A model generated the notes under the pieces. The model had not been told where the DNA came from. It ran no database searches and saw only the letters and a program-made list of their open reading frames with translations. Positions 38,411 to 47,510 of a DNA stretch of 64,000 bases are shown in pieces (the stretch's first letter is position 1; each line of letters starts with the position of its first letter). Source of the stretch: Marinobacter xestospongiae (lineage in GTDB: Bacteria > Pseudomonadota > Gammaproteobacteria > Pseudomonadales > Oleiphilaceae). Location of the stretch: assembly GCF_023156385.1 (NCBI RefSeq), contig NZ_JAKZAK010000024.1, positions 1 through 64,000 on the forward strand. The letters run 5' to 3'. A program made the position numbers and the translations under genes.

Positions 38411-38587
38411 GTTGATCCTGTCCTGAAAGGCCAGCCTGGACGATAACCGGCAAAATGGGCGTTCACAGCCCGGGCATTCTACCGGAATGGCCGGGCTGTG
38501 ACCCGCCCTGCCCCGGTCCATCATAAAGAACCGGACTTGCCTCACATCACTCGAGAAGCGTTTGACTGTAGCCAATAACGGCGACCC

Positions 38588-38596
38588 TGTTAGAAT
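38588..38596 (+). promoter_or_regulatory. Predicted extended -10 promoter of the acyltransferase-glycosyltransferase operon
   Basis: TGTTAGAAT matches an extended -10 (TGnTAnAAT). TTGACT at 38562 is too far upstream (23-base spacer) for a standard -35. A start near 38603 would give a short leader before the first gene. Confidence 0.35.
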
Positions 38597-38624
38597 TCCG
38601 GCCAACCCTGTTATGAGCCGAACT

Positions 38625-39578
38625 ATGACAGCCAGACGCCAAAAGAAAATCCGCGACACCCGTTACAGCCACTACCTGTCACCCCGCTGGTGGCCCACCT
38701 GGGCACTCGTGGGACTGATCTGGCTGGCGGCACAGCTGCCCATCAGTTGGCAGTGGCAACTAGGCAGGGCGCTGGGCGAAATCGCCTATCGGCTGCTTCC
38801 CCGTCGTCGCCACATCACTGAAACCAACATTCGCCTGTGTTTTCCGGAGCTGTCGGCGGAGCAGCAGCAAGCGCTGGTAAGGAAGAGCTTCCATTCAAAC
38901 GGCATTGGCATCATGGAGATTGGCTTGGCCTGGTTCCGCAATCCGGAACGCTTCCGCGCCATCACCCGGGTCCACGGCCTGGAACACGTTGAGACCGCGC
39001 TGGCCCGGGGCCAGGGAATCCTGCTACTGGGCGGCCACTACAGCACGCTCGATCTTGGCGGCAGTCTGGTGTCGCTGTTCATCGATGCCGACGTCATGCA
39101 GCGGGACCACAACAACCCACTGATGAACGCGGTGATGACCCGGGCCCGGGAGCGCCGCTACGGCGTTGCTCTCGGCGCCAAGGACCTGCGGGGACTGCTG
39201 AAACGGCTGAAGCAAAATCGCATTGTCTGGTACGCCACAGATCAGGACTATGGTCGCAAGGGCATAGTGTTTGCACCGTTTTTTGACGTCCCCGCCGGCA
39301 CCATCACCGCCACGTCCCGCATTGCCGAACGCAGTGGCTGCACCGTGCTGCCTTTCAGCCACTTTCGGCGCGACAGTGAGGTCGGTTACGACATCTATTT
39401 TCATCCACCGCTGGCGAACTTCCCGTCCGGTGACGACCTCGCCGACGCCTCCCTCGCCAACCTCACCATTGAGCGGGAAATCCGGCGTTTTCCGGACCAG
39501 TACCTGTGGATGCATCGCCGCTTCAAGACCCGGCCATCGCCGAATGACCCCGACCTGTACCGGGAAACCGCACAATGA
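38625..39578 (+). CDS. LpxL/HtrB-type lipid A acyltransferase (first copy)
   Basis: A Kdo2-lipid A late acyltransferase-type protein, inner-membrane bound. The catalytic HX4D is in GGHYSTLDLGG (His138, Asp143), with the RDHNNPLMN block and the WYATDQDYG and AERSGCTVLPF blocks. ATG 38625 gives 317 residues; ATG 38613 is also possible. One hydrophobic helix lies near the N-terminus (WALVGLIWLAAQLP). It starts an operon with the ELM1-family gene, overlapping it by 4 bases. It may add a secondary chain to lipid A. The acyl chain cannot be told. Confidence 0.88.
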   Translation: MTARRQKKIRDTRYSHYLSPRWWPTWALVGLIWLAAQLPISWQWQLGRALGEIAYRLLPRRRHITETNIRLCFPELSAEQQQALVRKSFHSNGIGIMEIGLAWFRNPERFRAITRVHGLEHVETALARGQGILLLGGHYSTLDLGGSLVSLFIDADVMQRDHNNPLMNAVMTRARERRYGVALGAKDLRGLLKRLKQNRIVWYATDQDYGRKGIVFAPFFDVPAGTITATSRIAERSGCTVLPFSHFRRDSEVGYDIYFHPPLANFPSGDDLADASLANLTIEREIRRFPDQYLWMHRRFKTRPSPNDPDLYRETAQ

Positions 39579-40513
39579 CCACCGCAGCCACCGCCAAAAC
39601 GCCGGTGGTCTGGCTGCTGACCGACGGCAAACCCGGCCACCGCAATCAGCTGCGGGGACTGGCCAGCCGACTGCAGGTGTTGCTGGGCGCGAGCCTCTAC
39701 TGGCTGTCGACTCCCGAGATCGCAGTGAGTTTCTGGCAGGCCCTGAGAGCACGGGCTCCGGACATTGACGCCCCCAGCCCGCACCTGATCCTGGCGGCGG
39801 GCTCCGGTACCCACCGCCTGCTGCTAGCGCTGCGGCGACAACCGGGATGCCGCACGGTGGTGCTGATGAAGCCGGCGTTCCCACGACGCTGGGTCGACGC
39901 CATGATCCTGCCCCAGCACGACCGGGTACCCGCCAGTAAACGGGTATTCACCACCCTTGGCGCGCTCAACGCCATAACCCCCCTGGGCCAGCTTACCGGC
40001 AAACCCGAAGCGCTGCTGTTGATTGGCGGCCCATCGAAACACTTTGTGTGGGACAGCGACACCATTCTCGACCAGGTCCGCACCCTTATACAGCGCTACC
40101 CGGACTGGCGCTGGACCCTGGCCAACTCCCGTCGTACTCCGGCACCGCTGAGCCATGCCCTGAACGCGCTGGAAGACGTTCACATCACCTGGGTCGACCA
40201 CCAACAGACAGATGCTGACTGGGTGCCTCAACAACTGGCCCGTTCGCGGGCGGTCTGGGTCACCCCGGACAGCAACTCCATGGTGTTCGAAGCCTTGACC
40301 GCGGGGGTGCCAACCGGGCTGTTCTCCTTGACGGCAAAGCCGGGCAGCCGCCTGGCAGCCGGCCTCGGTGCCCTGGTGACAGATGGTTATGTTACGCTCT
40401 GGGACCAGCAGGCAACGCTGATGTCATCTTCCCCCCGGCGCCCACCGCCCCTGTGGGAAGCCGATCGCGCCGCACGCTGGTTGATCCAGGAGGTTCTCGG
40501 GAGTCAACTATGA
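39575..40513 (+). CDS. ELM1 family protein (GT-B-like)
   Basis: A 312-residue protein of the mitochondrial fission ELM1 family, a glycosyltransferase-like fold found in bacterial LPS loci. Markers: WLLTDGKPGHRNQLRGL at the N-terminus, LIGGPSKHFVWD, and WVTPDSNSMVFEALTAGVPTGLF near the C-terminus, where a nucleotide-sugar site would be. The start overlaps the acyltransferase stop (ATGA) and the end overlaps the next glycosyltransferase start, so all three are coupled. Its exact reaction is unknown; it is probably a core or lipid A glycosyltransferase-like step. Confidence 0.82.
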   Translation: MTTAATAKTPVVWLLTDGKPGHRNQLRGLASRLQVLLGASLYWLSTPEIAVSFWQALRARAPDIDAPSPHLILAAGSGTHRLLLALRRQPGCRTVVLMKPAFPRRWVDAMILPQHDRVPASKRVFTTLGALNAITPLGQLTGKPEALLLIGGPSKHFVWDSDTILDQVRTLIQRYPDWRWTLANSRRTPAPLSHALNALEDVHITWVDHQQTDADWVPQQLARSRAVWVTPDSNSMVFEALTAGVPTGLFSLTAKPGSRLAAGLGALVTDGYVTLWDQQATLMSSSPRRPPPLWEADRAARWLIQEVLGSQL

Positions 40514-41622
40514 GAGTTCTGCAGGTATTGCCGGCACTGGAAAGTGGCGGCGTGGAACGGGGTACCGTGGAGTTCGCTGCCGAGCTGGTGCGCCAGGGGC
40601 ACGAATCCCTCGTGCTGTCCGCCGGCGGTCCGCTGGTGGAGCTGCTGCATCGCCAGGGTTCCCGGCACATCACCATGCCAGTACATCGCAAGTCACTGGC
40701 CTCTTTCGGTCAGATTCGGCCAGTACGCCAATTGCTGAAAGAGCTGCAGCCGGACATTGTCCACGTCCGTTCCCGAATGCCGGCCTGGATCGTCCGGCTG
40801 GCCTGGAAAGGCCTGCCTGCCGACCAGCGTCCGGCACTGGTGTCGACCTTTCACGGCATGTACTCGATCAACCCCTACTCCGCCATCATGGCCAAGGCCG
40901 ACCACATCATTGCGGTGTCCGAGTGCGTGCGGGACTACGTCCTAAACCACTACCCGGTGGACCCGGCCAAACTGACGGTGATCCAGCGCGGAGTCGATGT
41001 GGATGCGTTCAGCGGCCCCACACCTGACCCACAATGGCAACAACGCTTCTTCCAGACCTACCCTCACCTGGTGGGTAAACAGCTGATTTTGATGCCAGGG
41101 CGGATCTCCCGCTGGAAAGGCCAGCTGCTGTTCCTCGATGTCATCGCTGACCTGGTGCGCCGGGACAGCCGTTTCCACGGCGTTATCGTGGGCGGCCCGG
41201 AGGCCGGCAAGCAACGGTTTATGCGGGAACTGGAAACCCACTGCACTGAGCTCGGGCTGGACAGTGACATCAGTTTCCTGGGGCAGCGCTCCGATATTGC
41301 CGAGCTCTATCGCATTGCCACCCTGGTCTGTCACATGTCCACCAAACCGGAGCCCTTCGGCCGCACGGTCACCGAGGCGCTGGCCGCCGGTACGCCGGTG
41401 GTTGCCTTTGATCGCGGCGGCGCAGCGGAAACCCTGAAAGCCTGCTTCCCGGACGGTCTGGTACCGCCGGACGACCTGCGCAGCTTTGCCGAGCGGGCCA
41501 TGGCACTGGCACAACGGACGTCCCACAGTATCCAGCTCCCGGAACGGTTTCGACTATCGGCGCAAACCTCGACCACAATCGCTATCTATCAGCAACTGCT
41601 GGCAAGCCAGCGCGGTCGCTGA
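40510..41622 (+). CDS. Family 4 glycosyltransferase
   Basis: A 370-residue GT-B retaining glycosyltransferase. The start ATG 40510 overlaps the ELM1 stop. The N-terminal VLQVLPALESGGVERG contains the acceptor-side glycine loop; the C-terminal half has PGRISRWKGQ and the sugar-nucleotide motif KPEPFGRTVTEALAAGTPVVAFD. Similar to LPS core GT4 enzymes. The sugar cannot be told. It is in the same operon as the genes on both sides (2-base gap to the next). Confidence 0.9.
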   Translation: MRVLQVLPALESGGVERGTVEFAAELVRQGHESLVLSAGGPLVELLHRQGSRHITMPVHRKSLASFGQIRPVRQLLKELQPDIVHVRSRMPAWIVRLAWKGLPADQRPALVSTFHGMYSINPYSAIMAKADHIIAVSECVRDYVLNHYPVDPAKLTVIQRGVDVDAFSGPTPDPQWQQRFFQTYPHLVGKQLILMPGRISRWKGQLLFLDVIADLVRRDSRFHGVIVGGPEAGKQRFMRELETHCTELGLDSDISFLGQRSDIAELYRIATLVCHMSTKPEPFGRTVTEALAAGTPVVAFDRGGAAETLKACFPDGLVPPDDLRSFAERAMALAQRTSHSIQLPERFRLSAQTSTTIAIYQQLLASQRGR

Positions 41623-41624
41623 CC

Positions 41625-42668
41625 ATGGCCAGCCCACTGCAGATTGCCCAGGTCGTCGCTACCCCCGGCACCACCTGGGGCGGCATGGAGCAGCACACCG
41701 CGGACCTGTGTGCCGGTCTGAGCCAACGGGGACATCGGGTCACCGTGCTGGCCCACCCGGACTACCGTGCGGAGTTTCAGGCGGTCGCCGAGTTCCTGCC
41801 AGTCCCGACCCAGCTGGGACGTCGCCACCCGCGACTGTGGTGGTCGCTGCGAAAGCGGTTACTGACCCTACAACCCCAGATTTGCCATGCCCAGGGCAAC
41901 AAGGCCGCCCAACTGTGCCGCCATGGCCTGCGATTGTGGCCCGGGAACGTCCCCCACCCACGGCTGATCGGCACGGTGCATGGTCACAAGTCGTCGATGA
42001 GCGCCTTCCAGAATCTCGACGGCGTGATTGCCGTCAGCGATGAGCTCGCCCGGGCCCTGCCCGAGAACCGGGTCCGGCGCATCTACAACGGCCTGCCCAA
42101 CCCACGTAAGGGCGCGCCCGATCTTGCCATTCCCGCCACCCGCCCACTGCTGCTGGCGGCCGGCCGGCTGGAACCGGTCAAGCAGTTTGATCGGCTGATT
42201 CAGGCCTGGGCGCAGCTGACACGACAGGGCGCACCGGGCTTACTGGTGATCCTTGGCGAGGGCTCGCAGCGCCCCGTCCTGGAACGCCTGATAACAACCC
42301 TCGGCATGACGTCACGGGTCCTGCTGCCGGGTCGGGAACACAACCTGACCCCCTGGTACCAGGCGGCGGAAGCCTGTGTGGTGAGCTCCTCCCGGGAAGG
42401 CTTTGGCTACGTCATCGCCGAGGCGTTGATGGCGGGCTGCCCGGTGCTGTCGACGCCGGTCGGGATCGCACCGGCGCTGTTGCCTGCCGACGCCCTGAGC
42501 ACGGGCACCACCACCGATGAGCTGGCTGCCCTGCTCCAGCACCAATGGCAGCACCGGCAAGGCTTGCGACAGCTCCAACAGCAAAGCATGCTGCAGTCTC
42601 GTCAGACCTTCACCCTGGAGGCCATGGTCCGCGAGACCGAGCGCTACTATTTCGAGATGCTTGTTTGA
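41625..42668 (+). CDS. Family 4 glycosyltransferase
   Basis: A 347-residue GT4-type enzyme that follows the previous gene by 2 bases. Markers: GGMEQHTADLCAGL, LAAGRLEPVKQFDRLI, and SREGFGYVIAEALMAGCPVLSTP with the E-x7-E type site. It ends inside a 13-base tandem repeat that includes its stop codon. The substrate is unknown. Confidence 0.9.
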   Translation: MASPLQIAQVVATPGTTWGGMEQHTADLCAGLSQRGHRVTVLAHPDYRAEFQAVAEFLPVPTQLGRRHPRLWWSLRKRLLTLQPQICHAQGNKAAQLCRHGLRLWPGNVPHPRLIGTVHGHKSSMSAFQNLDGVIAVSDELARALPENRVRRIYNGLPNPRKGAPDLAIPATRPLLLAAGRLEPVKQFDRLIQAWAQLTRQGAPGLLVILGEGSQRPVLERLITTLGMTSRVLLPGREHNLTPWYQAAEACVVSSSREGFGYVIAEALMAGCPVLSTPVGIAPALLPADALSTGTTTDELAALLQHQWQHRQGLRQLQQQSMLQSRQTFTLEAMVRETERYYFEMLV

Positions 42669-42698
42669 GCTACTTGTTTGAGCTGCTTGTGTGAGCTG
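42660..42698 (+). repeat. 13-bp tandem repeat (3 units) across the stop codon of the GT4 gene
   Basis: Three units, CTTGTTTGAGCTA, CTTGTTTGAGCTG and CTTGTGTGAGCTG, start with the last codons of the glycosyltransferase. Each unit carries a TGA, so a unit change would not alter the protein end much. Confidence 0.85.
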
Positions 42699-42792
42699 GA
42701 GGGAACCGCCTAAAACTTCTTGGCACTCGTTCGAGCCGGCTGGAACCGGCTAGCGGCATTGAACGGGTGAGCGGCTTCAAACAGGGCCGTGG

Positions 42793-43476
42793 TCAAACGC
42801 TTGAACCGGGAATCGTTTGCGCGTTTGCCAGCGACGCCAGCACCTGCTCGGCCACCAGTTGATGACCAATTGCTGTCAGATGGGTGCCATCCGCCATCAA
42901 CGCCTGTTGCCGCTGTTGCCAGAGGAGATCGTAGGTAGCCACGTAAACCACGTGGTCATAGCTGGCCGCCACCTGCGCAAGAATGGCGTTGTAACGCTGG
43001 ATTCTGGAGTTCCGGGGCAGGTCCATATTGGGAGCGGTGTCGACCAGCACAAACGGGGTCTGTGGTGCGGATTGCACCAGTGCTTCCAGGCGCTGGCGGT
43101 ACTCCGCCTCAGGCACCTGCTCGACCGCGCCCAGACGCTCATGCCAGTGCCACTGACGCGCCCGCTTCTTGAGCTTCTTGACCAGCTTGCGGGCGAGCTT
43201 GCGCAGCGGGTTATCCGGGTAGTACAGCACGTAGGGAGCCCCCCGGAAAGTCAGCCAGGAATCCACCAGACCGTACTGCACCATGGCCAGATCGTAGCCC
43301 TGCGGAGGGTGGCTGATGGCGTACCGGCCCAGTTCCCGGGTGGTGCTCATGGTGTGGCCGCAATTGGTCAGGGTGAGGCCAAGGCCTATGGCAACCCGTT
43401 CCGGCCACAGCGCCAGCGGCGCCTCCCGCAGACCTTCGGTATTGCAGTCACCGTAGGCAATGCAGCGTCGTGTCAT
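42793..43476 (-). CDS. GDSL/SGNH-like hydrolase with Cys in the nucleophile position
   Basis: A 227-residue cytoplasmic-looking protein (no signal peptide). Block I reads GDCNTEG, with Cys11 in place of the usual Ser. The block V pair is in DGTH (Asp196, His199), and a block III-like QYGLVD is present. A strongly basic segment (KLARKLVKKLKKRARQ) lies in the middle. It is a single minus-strand gene among plus-strand LPS genes. It could be an O-acyl-modifying esterase of the glycan or a related transferase; function unknown. Confidence 0.8.
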   Translation of the reverse strand: MTRRCIAYGDCNTEGLREAPLALWPERVAIGLGLTLTNCGHTMSTTRELGRYAISHPPQGYDLAMVQYGLVDSWLTFRGAPYVLYYPDNPLRKLARKLVKKLKKRARQWHWHERLGAVEQVPEAEYRQRLEALVQSAPQTPFVLVDTAPNMDLPRNSRIQRYNAILAQVAASYDHVVYVATYDLLWQQRQQALMADGTHLTAIGHQLVAEQVLASLANAQTIPGSSV

Positions 43477-43688
43477 TGGGTACTGTGCTCCTATCTATCA
43501 CCCCATCCTATCCCCCCATCAGGCCATCACCCCGTCCAACCACCACCGGGAGCGTCGGCAAACCTCCGGCTTGCGGCAGGGATGCCTGATTCCCGGACGT
43601 GGAAACCGGCACAATCATCACCGGAGTCGCCGACGTGATAGGGTACCATCTCTGTCCCAGCACACCACCGAGCTCACGCACCAACACC

Positions 43689-44357
43689 ATGATCGATCTG
43701 ACCGGGCACACGCCCTTCGCCGCCGGCTACAACCGCCACTGCTACCAACATCCCGACCAGCCGGATATCTGCCTCAAGGTGCTGATCCCAGCCAACATTG
43801 AACGGCGCTTCCAGCGTCAGCCGCTGGCAAAAAAACTGCTGGGACGAAGCCGTCTGGATGACAACCGCCAGGAAATCCGGGCCCATCAACAGCCGGCCAT
43901 TCGCCACCTTCTGAGCGCAGGCCAGGCATCCACGGTCTGGCAGCACCTGCCCCGCTTCGACGGCAGCGTCGACACCAGCCTGGGGCCGGCCAACGCCAGC
44001 GAACTGGTGAGAACCGCTGACGGCCAGCCGGCACCAACCCTCGAAACCCTGTTGGCCCAGGGCCAGTGGCAACCGACGCTGATCGAGGCCTGCGATCGCT
44101 TCCAGCAATGGTTAATGCGCTACGGCATCCTGACCCGCAACCTGCTGCCTCACAATCTGGTGGTGACCGATCGCAGCGGCCGCCAGGAGCTGCTGCTGGT
44201 GGATGGCCTCGGTGCACCCACTCTGCAACACCATCTGGCAACGATACCGGCACTGCGTCAACGCTATCTGGAACGCAAACTTCAGCGGTTTCACCGCCGC
44301 ATCCAGTGGGAACTGGCCGGTCGCCCGACTCGCTGGCAGGACGCTGAAAACAGCTAG
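43689..44357 (+). CDS. YrbL-like kinase-fold protein
   Basis: A 222-residue protein like E. coli YrbL (PhoP network). The N-terminus GYNRHCYQHPDQPDICLKV matches the YrbL start and nucleotide-binding strand; the catalytic-loop region is LLPHNLVV and the metal motif is LLLVDGLGAP. The classical HxD is absent, as in YrbL. It may phosphorylate LPS core sugars or be regulatory; unproven. ATG 43689 has no strong ribosome-binding site. Confidence 0.75.
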   Translation: MIDLTGHTPFAAGYNRHCYQHPDQPDICLKVLIPANIERRFQRQPLAKKLLGRSRLDDNRQEIRAHQQPAIRHLLSAGQASTVWQHLPRFDGSVDTSLGPANASELVRTADGQPAPTLETLLAQGQWQPTLIEACDRFQQWLMRYGILTRNLLPHNLVVTDRSGRQELLLVDGLGAPTLQHHLATIPALRQRYLERKLQRFHRRIQWELAGRPTRWQDAENS

Positions 44358-44472
44358 TGTCCGGTTCGGTCGGTTCGCCGCCCAGTCCTGGCCCAGACAC
44401 GCTTGCCGGGCCCCTGCGTAAGTGGTAGCTTGCCCGGCTACTGTTTCCTTGCAAACCGGGATTCTCGCCACC

Positions 44473-45378
44473 GTGGCCATCACCAAAACCTCATTGCTCA
44501 TTACGCTACTGAAACTCGCCGGTAAGCTGCCGCTGCGCCTGGCACAGCGGATTGGCATGACCCTGGGTTGGCTGGGCTGGGTGTGCCGCACGGAATCCCG
44601 CCGTGTCACCGAGATCAATCTGGCCATGTGCCTGCCCGAGCTTAGTGACCAGGAGCGCCAGGCGCTGGGCCGCGTCAGTCTGCAGCAGACCGGCGCCACG
44701 CTGATGGAAATTCCGCTGATGTGGGAATGGCCAGTGGAACGCTGCCTGTCGCTGATCACCGAGATTGAAGGTGAACATCTGTTGGCCGAAGCACAGGCCA
44801 ACGGTGAGGGGCTGATCCTGCTGGCACCACACTTGGGCAACTGGGAGCTGGCGGGCCTGTACTTTTCATCCCGTTACCAGATGGCGGCGCTGTACAGCCC
44901 GCCACACCTGCCGGAATTCGAGGACTACATGATTCAGGTCCGGGGACGCCTGGGCTCGGAACTGGTGCGGGGCGATCGCCGCGGCCTCGCCCGGATGACC
45001 GCATTGCTGCGGCAAGGGGGCATCGCCGGCATCCTGCCGGATCAGTCACCCCGTGGCCAGGGCCGTGCCATGGCGCCCTTCTTTGGCATTGAGGTACGGA
45101 CCATGACCCTGGTCAGCAAGCTGATGCAAAAGACCGGGGCCCGCGCCCTGCTGACCTACGCCGAACGCTTGCCGGACGGCCGTGGCTTCCGGCTGGTCAT
45201 CCGTGACGTTGAAGCCGGGCTGGCCGATGCCGACCCGGTCGTGGCCACCACCGCCCTGAACCGTTCGATCGAGCAGTCAGTGCGCCGGGTACCGGAGCAG
45301 TACCAGTGGGAATACAAACGGCTACGCCACCGTCCCAGCGGCGAGGTCAATCCATACCGGCCCCACAAGGTGTGCTGA
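44473..45378 (+). CDS. LpxL-type acyltransferase (second copy)
   Basis: A second lipid A acyltransferase-family protein of 301 residues, starting at GTG 44473; an earlier GTG at 44422 is possible. HX4E is in PHLGNWELAG (His120, Glu125), followed by GILPDQSPRGQGRA and WEYKRLR near the end. The N-terminal hydrophobic helix is LLITLLKLAGKLP. It differs from the first copy, which has HX4D. The end is followed after 108 bases by a new promoter and a GT2 gene. Confidence 0.87.
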   Translation: MAITKTSLLITLLKLAGKLPLRLAQRIGMTLGWLGWVCRTESRRVTEINLAMCLPELSDQERQALGRVSLQQTGATLMEIPLMWEWPVERCLSLITEIEGEHLLAEAQANGEGLILLAPHLGNWELAGLYFSSRYQMAALYSPPHLPEFEDYMIQVRGRLGSELVRGDRRGLARMTALLRQGGIAGILPDQSPRGQGRAMAPFFGIEVRTMTLVSKLMQKTGARALLTYAERLPDGRGFRLVIRDVEAGLADADPVVATTALNRSIEQSVRRVPEQYQWEYKRLRHRPSGEVNPYRPHKVC

Positions 45379-45427
45379 CAGCCGGCTAGCCGGTAGAAAG
45401 CGGCCCACACACGAGGCACCGTAACCC

Positions 45428-45435
45428 TGTATAAT
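45428..45435 (+). promoter_or_regulatory. Predicted -10 of the GT2-led operon
   Basis: A perfect TATAAT preceded by TG (TGTATAAT) lies about 50 bases before the GT2 ATG. No -35 match is found at the right distance. Confidence 0.4.
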
Positions 45436-45485
45436 CCGCCTGGCGCCCTGTTCGGCGCCCCGCAATTCACTGTCAGGCAGAAACC

Positions 45486-46340
45486 ATGCACCCGCAAAAT
45501 CCCGGTGTGGTGATCACCACCTACAATTCCCCGCTCTGGCTCAGCAAGGTCCTAATGGGCTATGAGGTCCAGTCCACCCCGGATTTCCGGGTGATCATCG
45601 CCGATGACGGCTCCACCGACGACACCCGCCAGGTGATCGAGACCTTCCGAACCAGGGGCCGTCTGACCATCGACCATGTCTGGCACGAGGACCAGGGCTT
45701 TCGCAAATGCCAGATCCTCAACAAGGCCATTCGTGAGACCGACTGTGACTATCTGATCTTCACCGACGGTGACTGCATTCCTGAACCGGACTTCATCGCG
45801 ACCCATGTGCGTCTCGCCCGGCCAGGTCATTTCCTGTCAGGCGGTTATATCAAGCTCACCATGCCGGTCTCGGAGCTGATCGGGGAAGATCACATCCGCT
45901 CTGGTGAAATATTCCGTGCCGACTGGCTGGTGCAACACGGCCAACCCAAGAACCACAAGCTCTGGAAACTGGCCGACTCCCAGCGATTTCGGGACTTCAT
46001 GAACTGGGTGACGCCAGCAGCGGCGAGCTGGAACGGCATGAACAGCTCCACCTGGACAGAAGACCTGCGAGCAGTGAATGGTTTCAACGAAGACATGCAG
46101 TACGGTGGTCTGGATCGGGAACTGGGGGAGCGGCTGTGGAACTACGGCCACAAATCCATCCAGATCCGCTACAGCACAGTATGCCTGCACCTAGATCACG
46201 CTCGTGGTTACTCCAAGCCTGAGATCTGGGCCCGTAATCGCGCCATCCGCAAGACAGTGAAACAGCAACGCATCACCTGGGCGCAACACGGTATCGAACC
46301 ACCGGCCGCGGGCACCAACGAACAACCCAAGGGCCAATAG
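45486..46340 (+). CDS. Family 2 glycosyltransferase (with Glyco_transf_7C-like end)
   Basis: A 284-residue GT-A enzyme. The N-terminus VVITTYNSPLWLSKVL is the nucleotide-sugar fold start; the metal DxD-type site is FTDGDCIPEPDF. The C-terminal part (VNGFNEDMQYGGLDRELG) resembles the 7C galactosyltransferase region of chondroitin-type enzymes. It starts a four-gene operon with two GT4 genes and a kinase gene. Confidence 0.88.
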   Translation: MHPQNPGVVITTYNSPLWLSKVLMGYEVQSTPDFRVIIADDGSTDDTRQVIETFRTRGRLTIDHVWHEDQGFRKCQILNKAIRETDCDYLIFTDGDCIPEPDFIATHVRLARPGHFLSGGYIKLTMPVSELIGEDHIRSGEIFRADWLVQHGQPKNHKLWKLADSQRFRDFMNWVTPAAASWNGMNSSTWTEDLRAVNGFNEDMQYGGLDRELGERLWNYGHKSIQIRYSTVCLHLDHARGYSKPEIWARNRAIRKTVKQQRITWAQHGIEPPAAGTNEQPKGQ

Positions 46341-46346
46341 TCCACC

Positions 46347-47510
46347 ATGCGAACCCTGGTCATCATTCACAGCCTCAAGATGGGCGGTATGGAACGGGTA
46401 GCTGTCAACCTGGCGGACGCGTTCGCCGACGCCGGCCACGACAGCCACCTGATCACCTGCCGTCGACGGCCGAGGGACCTGGCGCCTTCAAACCCTGAAG
46501 TACAGCTGCACCAGTTTGACCAGTTCCAGGCCCTGCTGAAATCGGTTATCGGCATCCCGGTGTTCCTGCTGTCGCGGCTGCTGCTCGGCGTACTGCTGCC
46601 CAAGTCCCACTTCATCTGGACCGGCTGGCTTACCGGCTGGCTGCTGAAACGTCGTATCCGCCAACTGGAAAAGCAGCACGGTCGATTCGACCGGATCGTT
46701 TTCCGTGGCCTGGGTACCTTCAAGTATTTCTGGTCGTTCCGGGACCCACGCAACATCTACGTGCTCGAGAACGTGATTCACCACGACCGTCCGGCCTGGC
46801 AAAAACGGCTGGAATGGAAGCTGGTGTTTGATCAACGTCACTTGGTGTGCGTGTCGTCCGGGGTCAAAGCCTCCGCTGAAGCTGCCTTCAGCCAGGGTGG
46901 AATCGAGCCTCTGAGCCTACGGGTTATTACCAACCCCTGTCCTGAACAGCAGATTCGCCAGCGAGCCTCAGAGCCGTTGCCGGCCATACCCGACGAGCCC
47001 TTTATCCTCAACGTCGCACGCCTGGTGCCCCAAAAGGGTCATTCACGACTGCTGGAGGCCTACGCCAAAGCCCTGCCGGCGCATAAACTGGTGATTGTCG
47101 GTGAAGGTCCCTGTCGCCAGGCGCTGGAGCAACAGGCACAGAGCCTTGGCATTGCCGACCGTGTGCTGTTCGCCGGCCAACAGGCCAACCCCTACGCCTG
47201 GATGGCTCGCGCCGACCTGTTTGTGCTGTCGTCTGAGTTTGAAGGACTGGGCATTGTGCTCACCGAGGCACTGGCCTGCGGTACACCGGTCATTTCCGTC
47301 GACTGTCCGGGCGGGATTCGCGATGTCTTCAAGGGCGACCTTGAAGCCTATCTCTGCCCGATGAATGCGGACGCCCTCGCAGATCTGATCCGGAAAACTC
47401 TGGCACAACTGCCTATTGAGGTAAAACCAAGCTGGCTGGCGGACTTCCAGCCAGCGGTTATCGTTGATCGCATGCTTGCCGACCCGGCGGAGGGAGCAAC
47501 AACACCATGA
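46347..47510 (+). CDS. Family 4 glycosyltransferase
   Basis: A 387-residue GT-B enzyme 7 bases after the GT2 gene. The acceptor loop is HSLKMGGMERVAVNLAD; the donor half has VARLVPQKGHSRLLEAY and SEFEGLGIVLTEALACGTPVISVD. A hydrophobic helix (SVIGIPVFLLSRLLLGVLL) in the N-terminal half may help membrane association. The next gene's start overlaps its end by 4 bases. Confidence 0.9.
   Translation: MRTLVIIHSLKMGGMERVAVNLADAFADAGHDSHLITCRRRPRDLAPSNPEVQLHQFDQFQALLKSVIGIPVFLLSRLLLGVLLPKSHFIWTGWLTGWLLKRRIRQLEKQHGRFDRIVFRGLGTFKYFWSFRDPRNIYVLENVIHHDRPAWQKRLEWKLVFDQRHLVCVSSGVKASAEAAFSQGGIEPLSLRVITNPCPEQQIRQRASEPLPAIPDEPFILNVARLVPQKGHSRLLEAYAKALPAHKLVIVGEGPCRQALEQQAQSLGIADRVLFAGQQANPYAWMARADLFVLSSEFEGLGIVLTEALACGTPVISVDCPGGIRDVFKGDLEAYLCPMNADALADLIRKTLAQLPIEVKPSWLADFQPAVIVDRMLADPAEGATTP

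Noticed and set aside
38562..38596. TTGACT with TAGAAT as a standard sigma-70 promoter
   Set aside because: The spacing of 23 bases is too long; only the extended -10 is kept as a low-confidence call.
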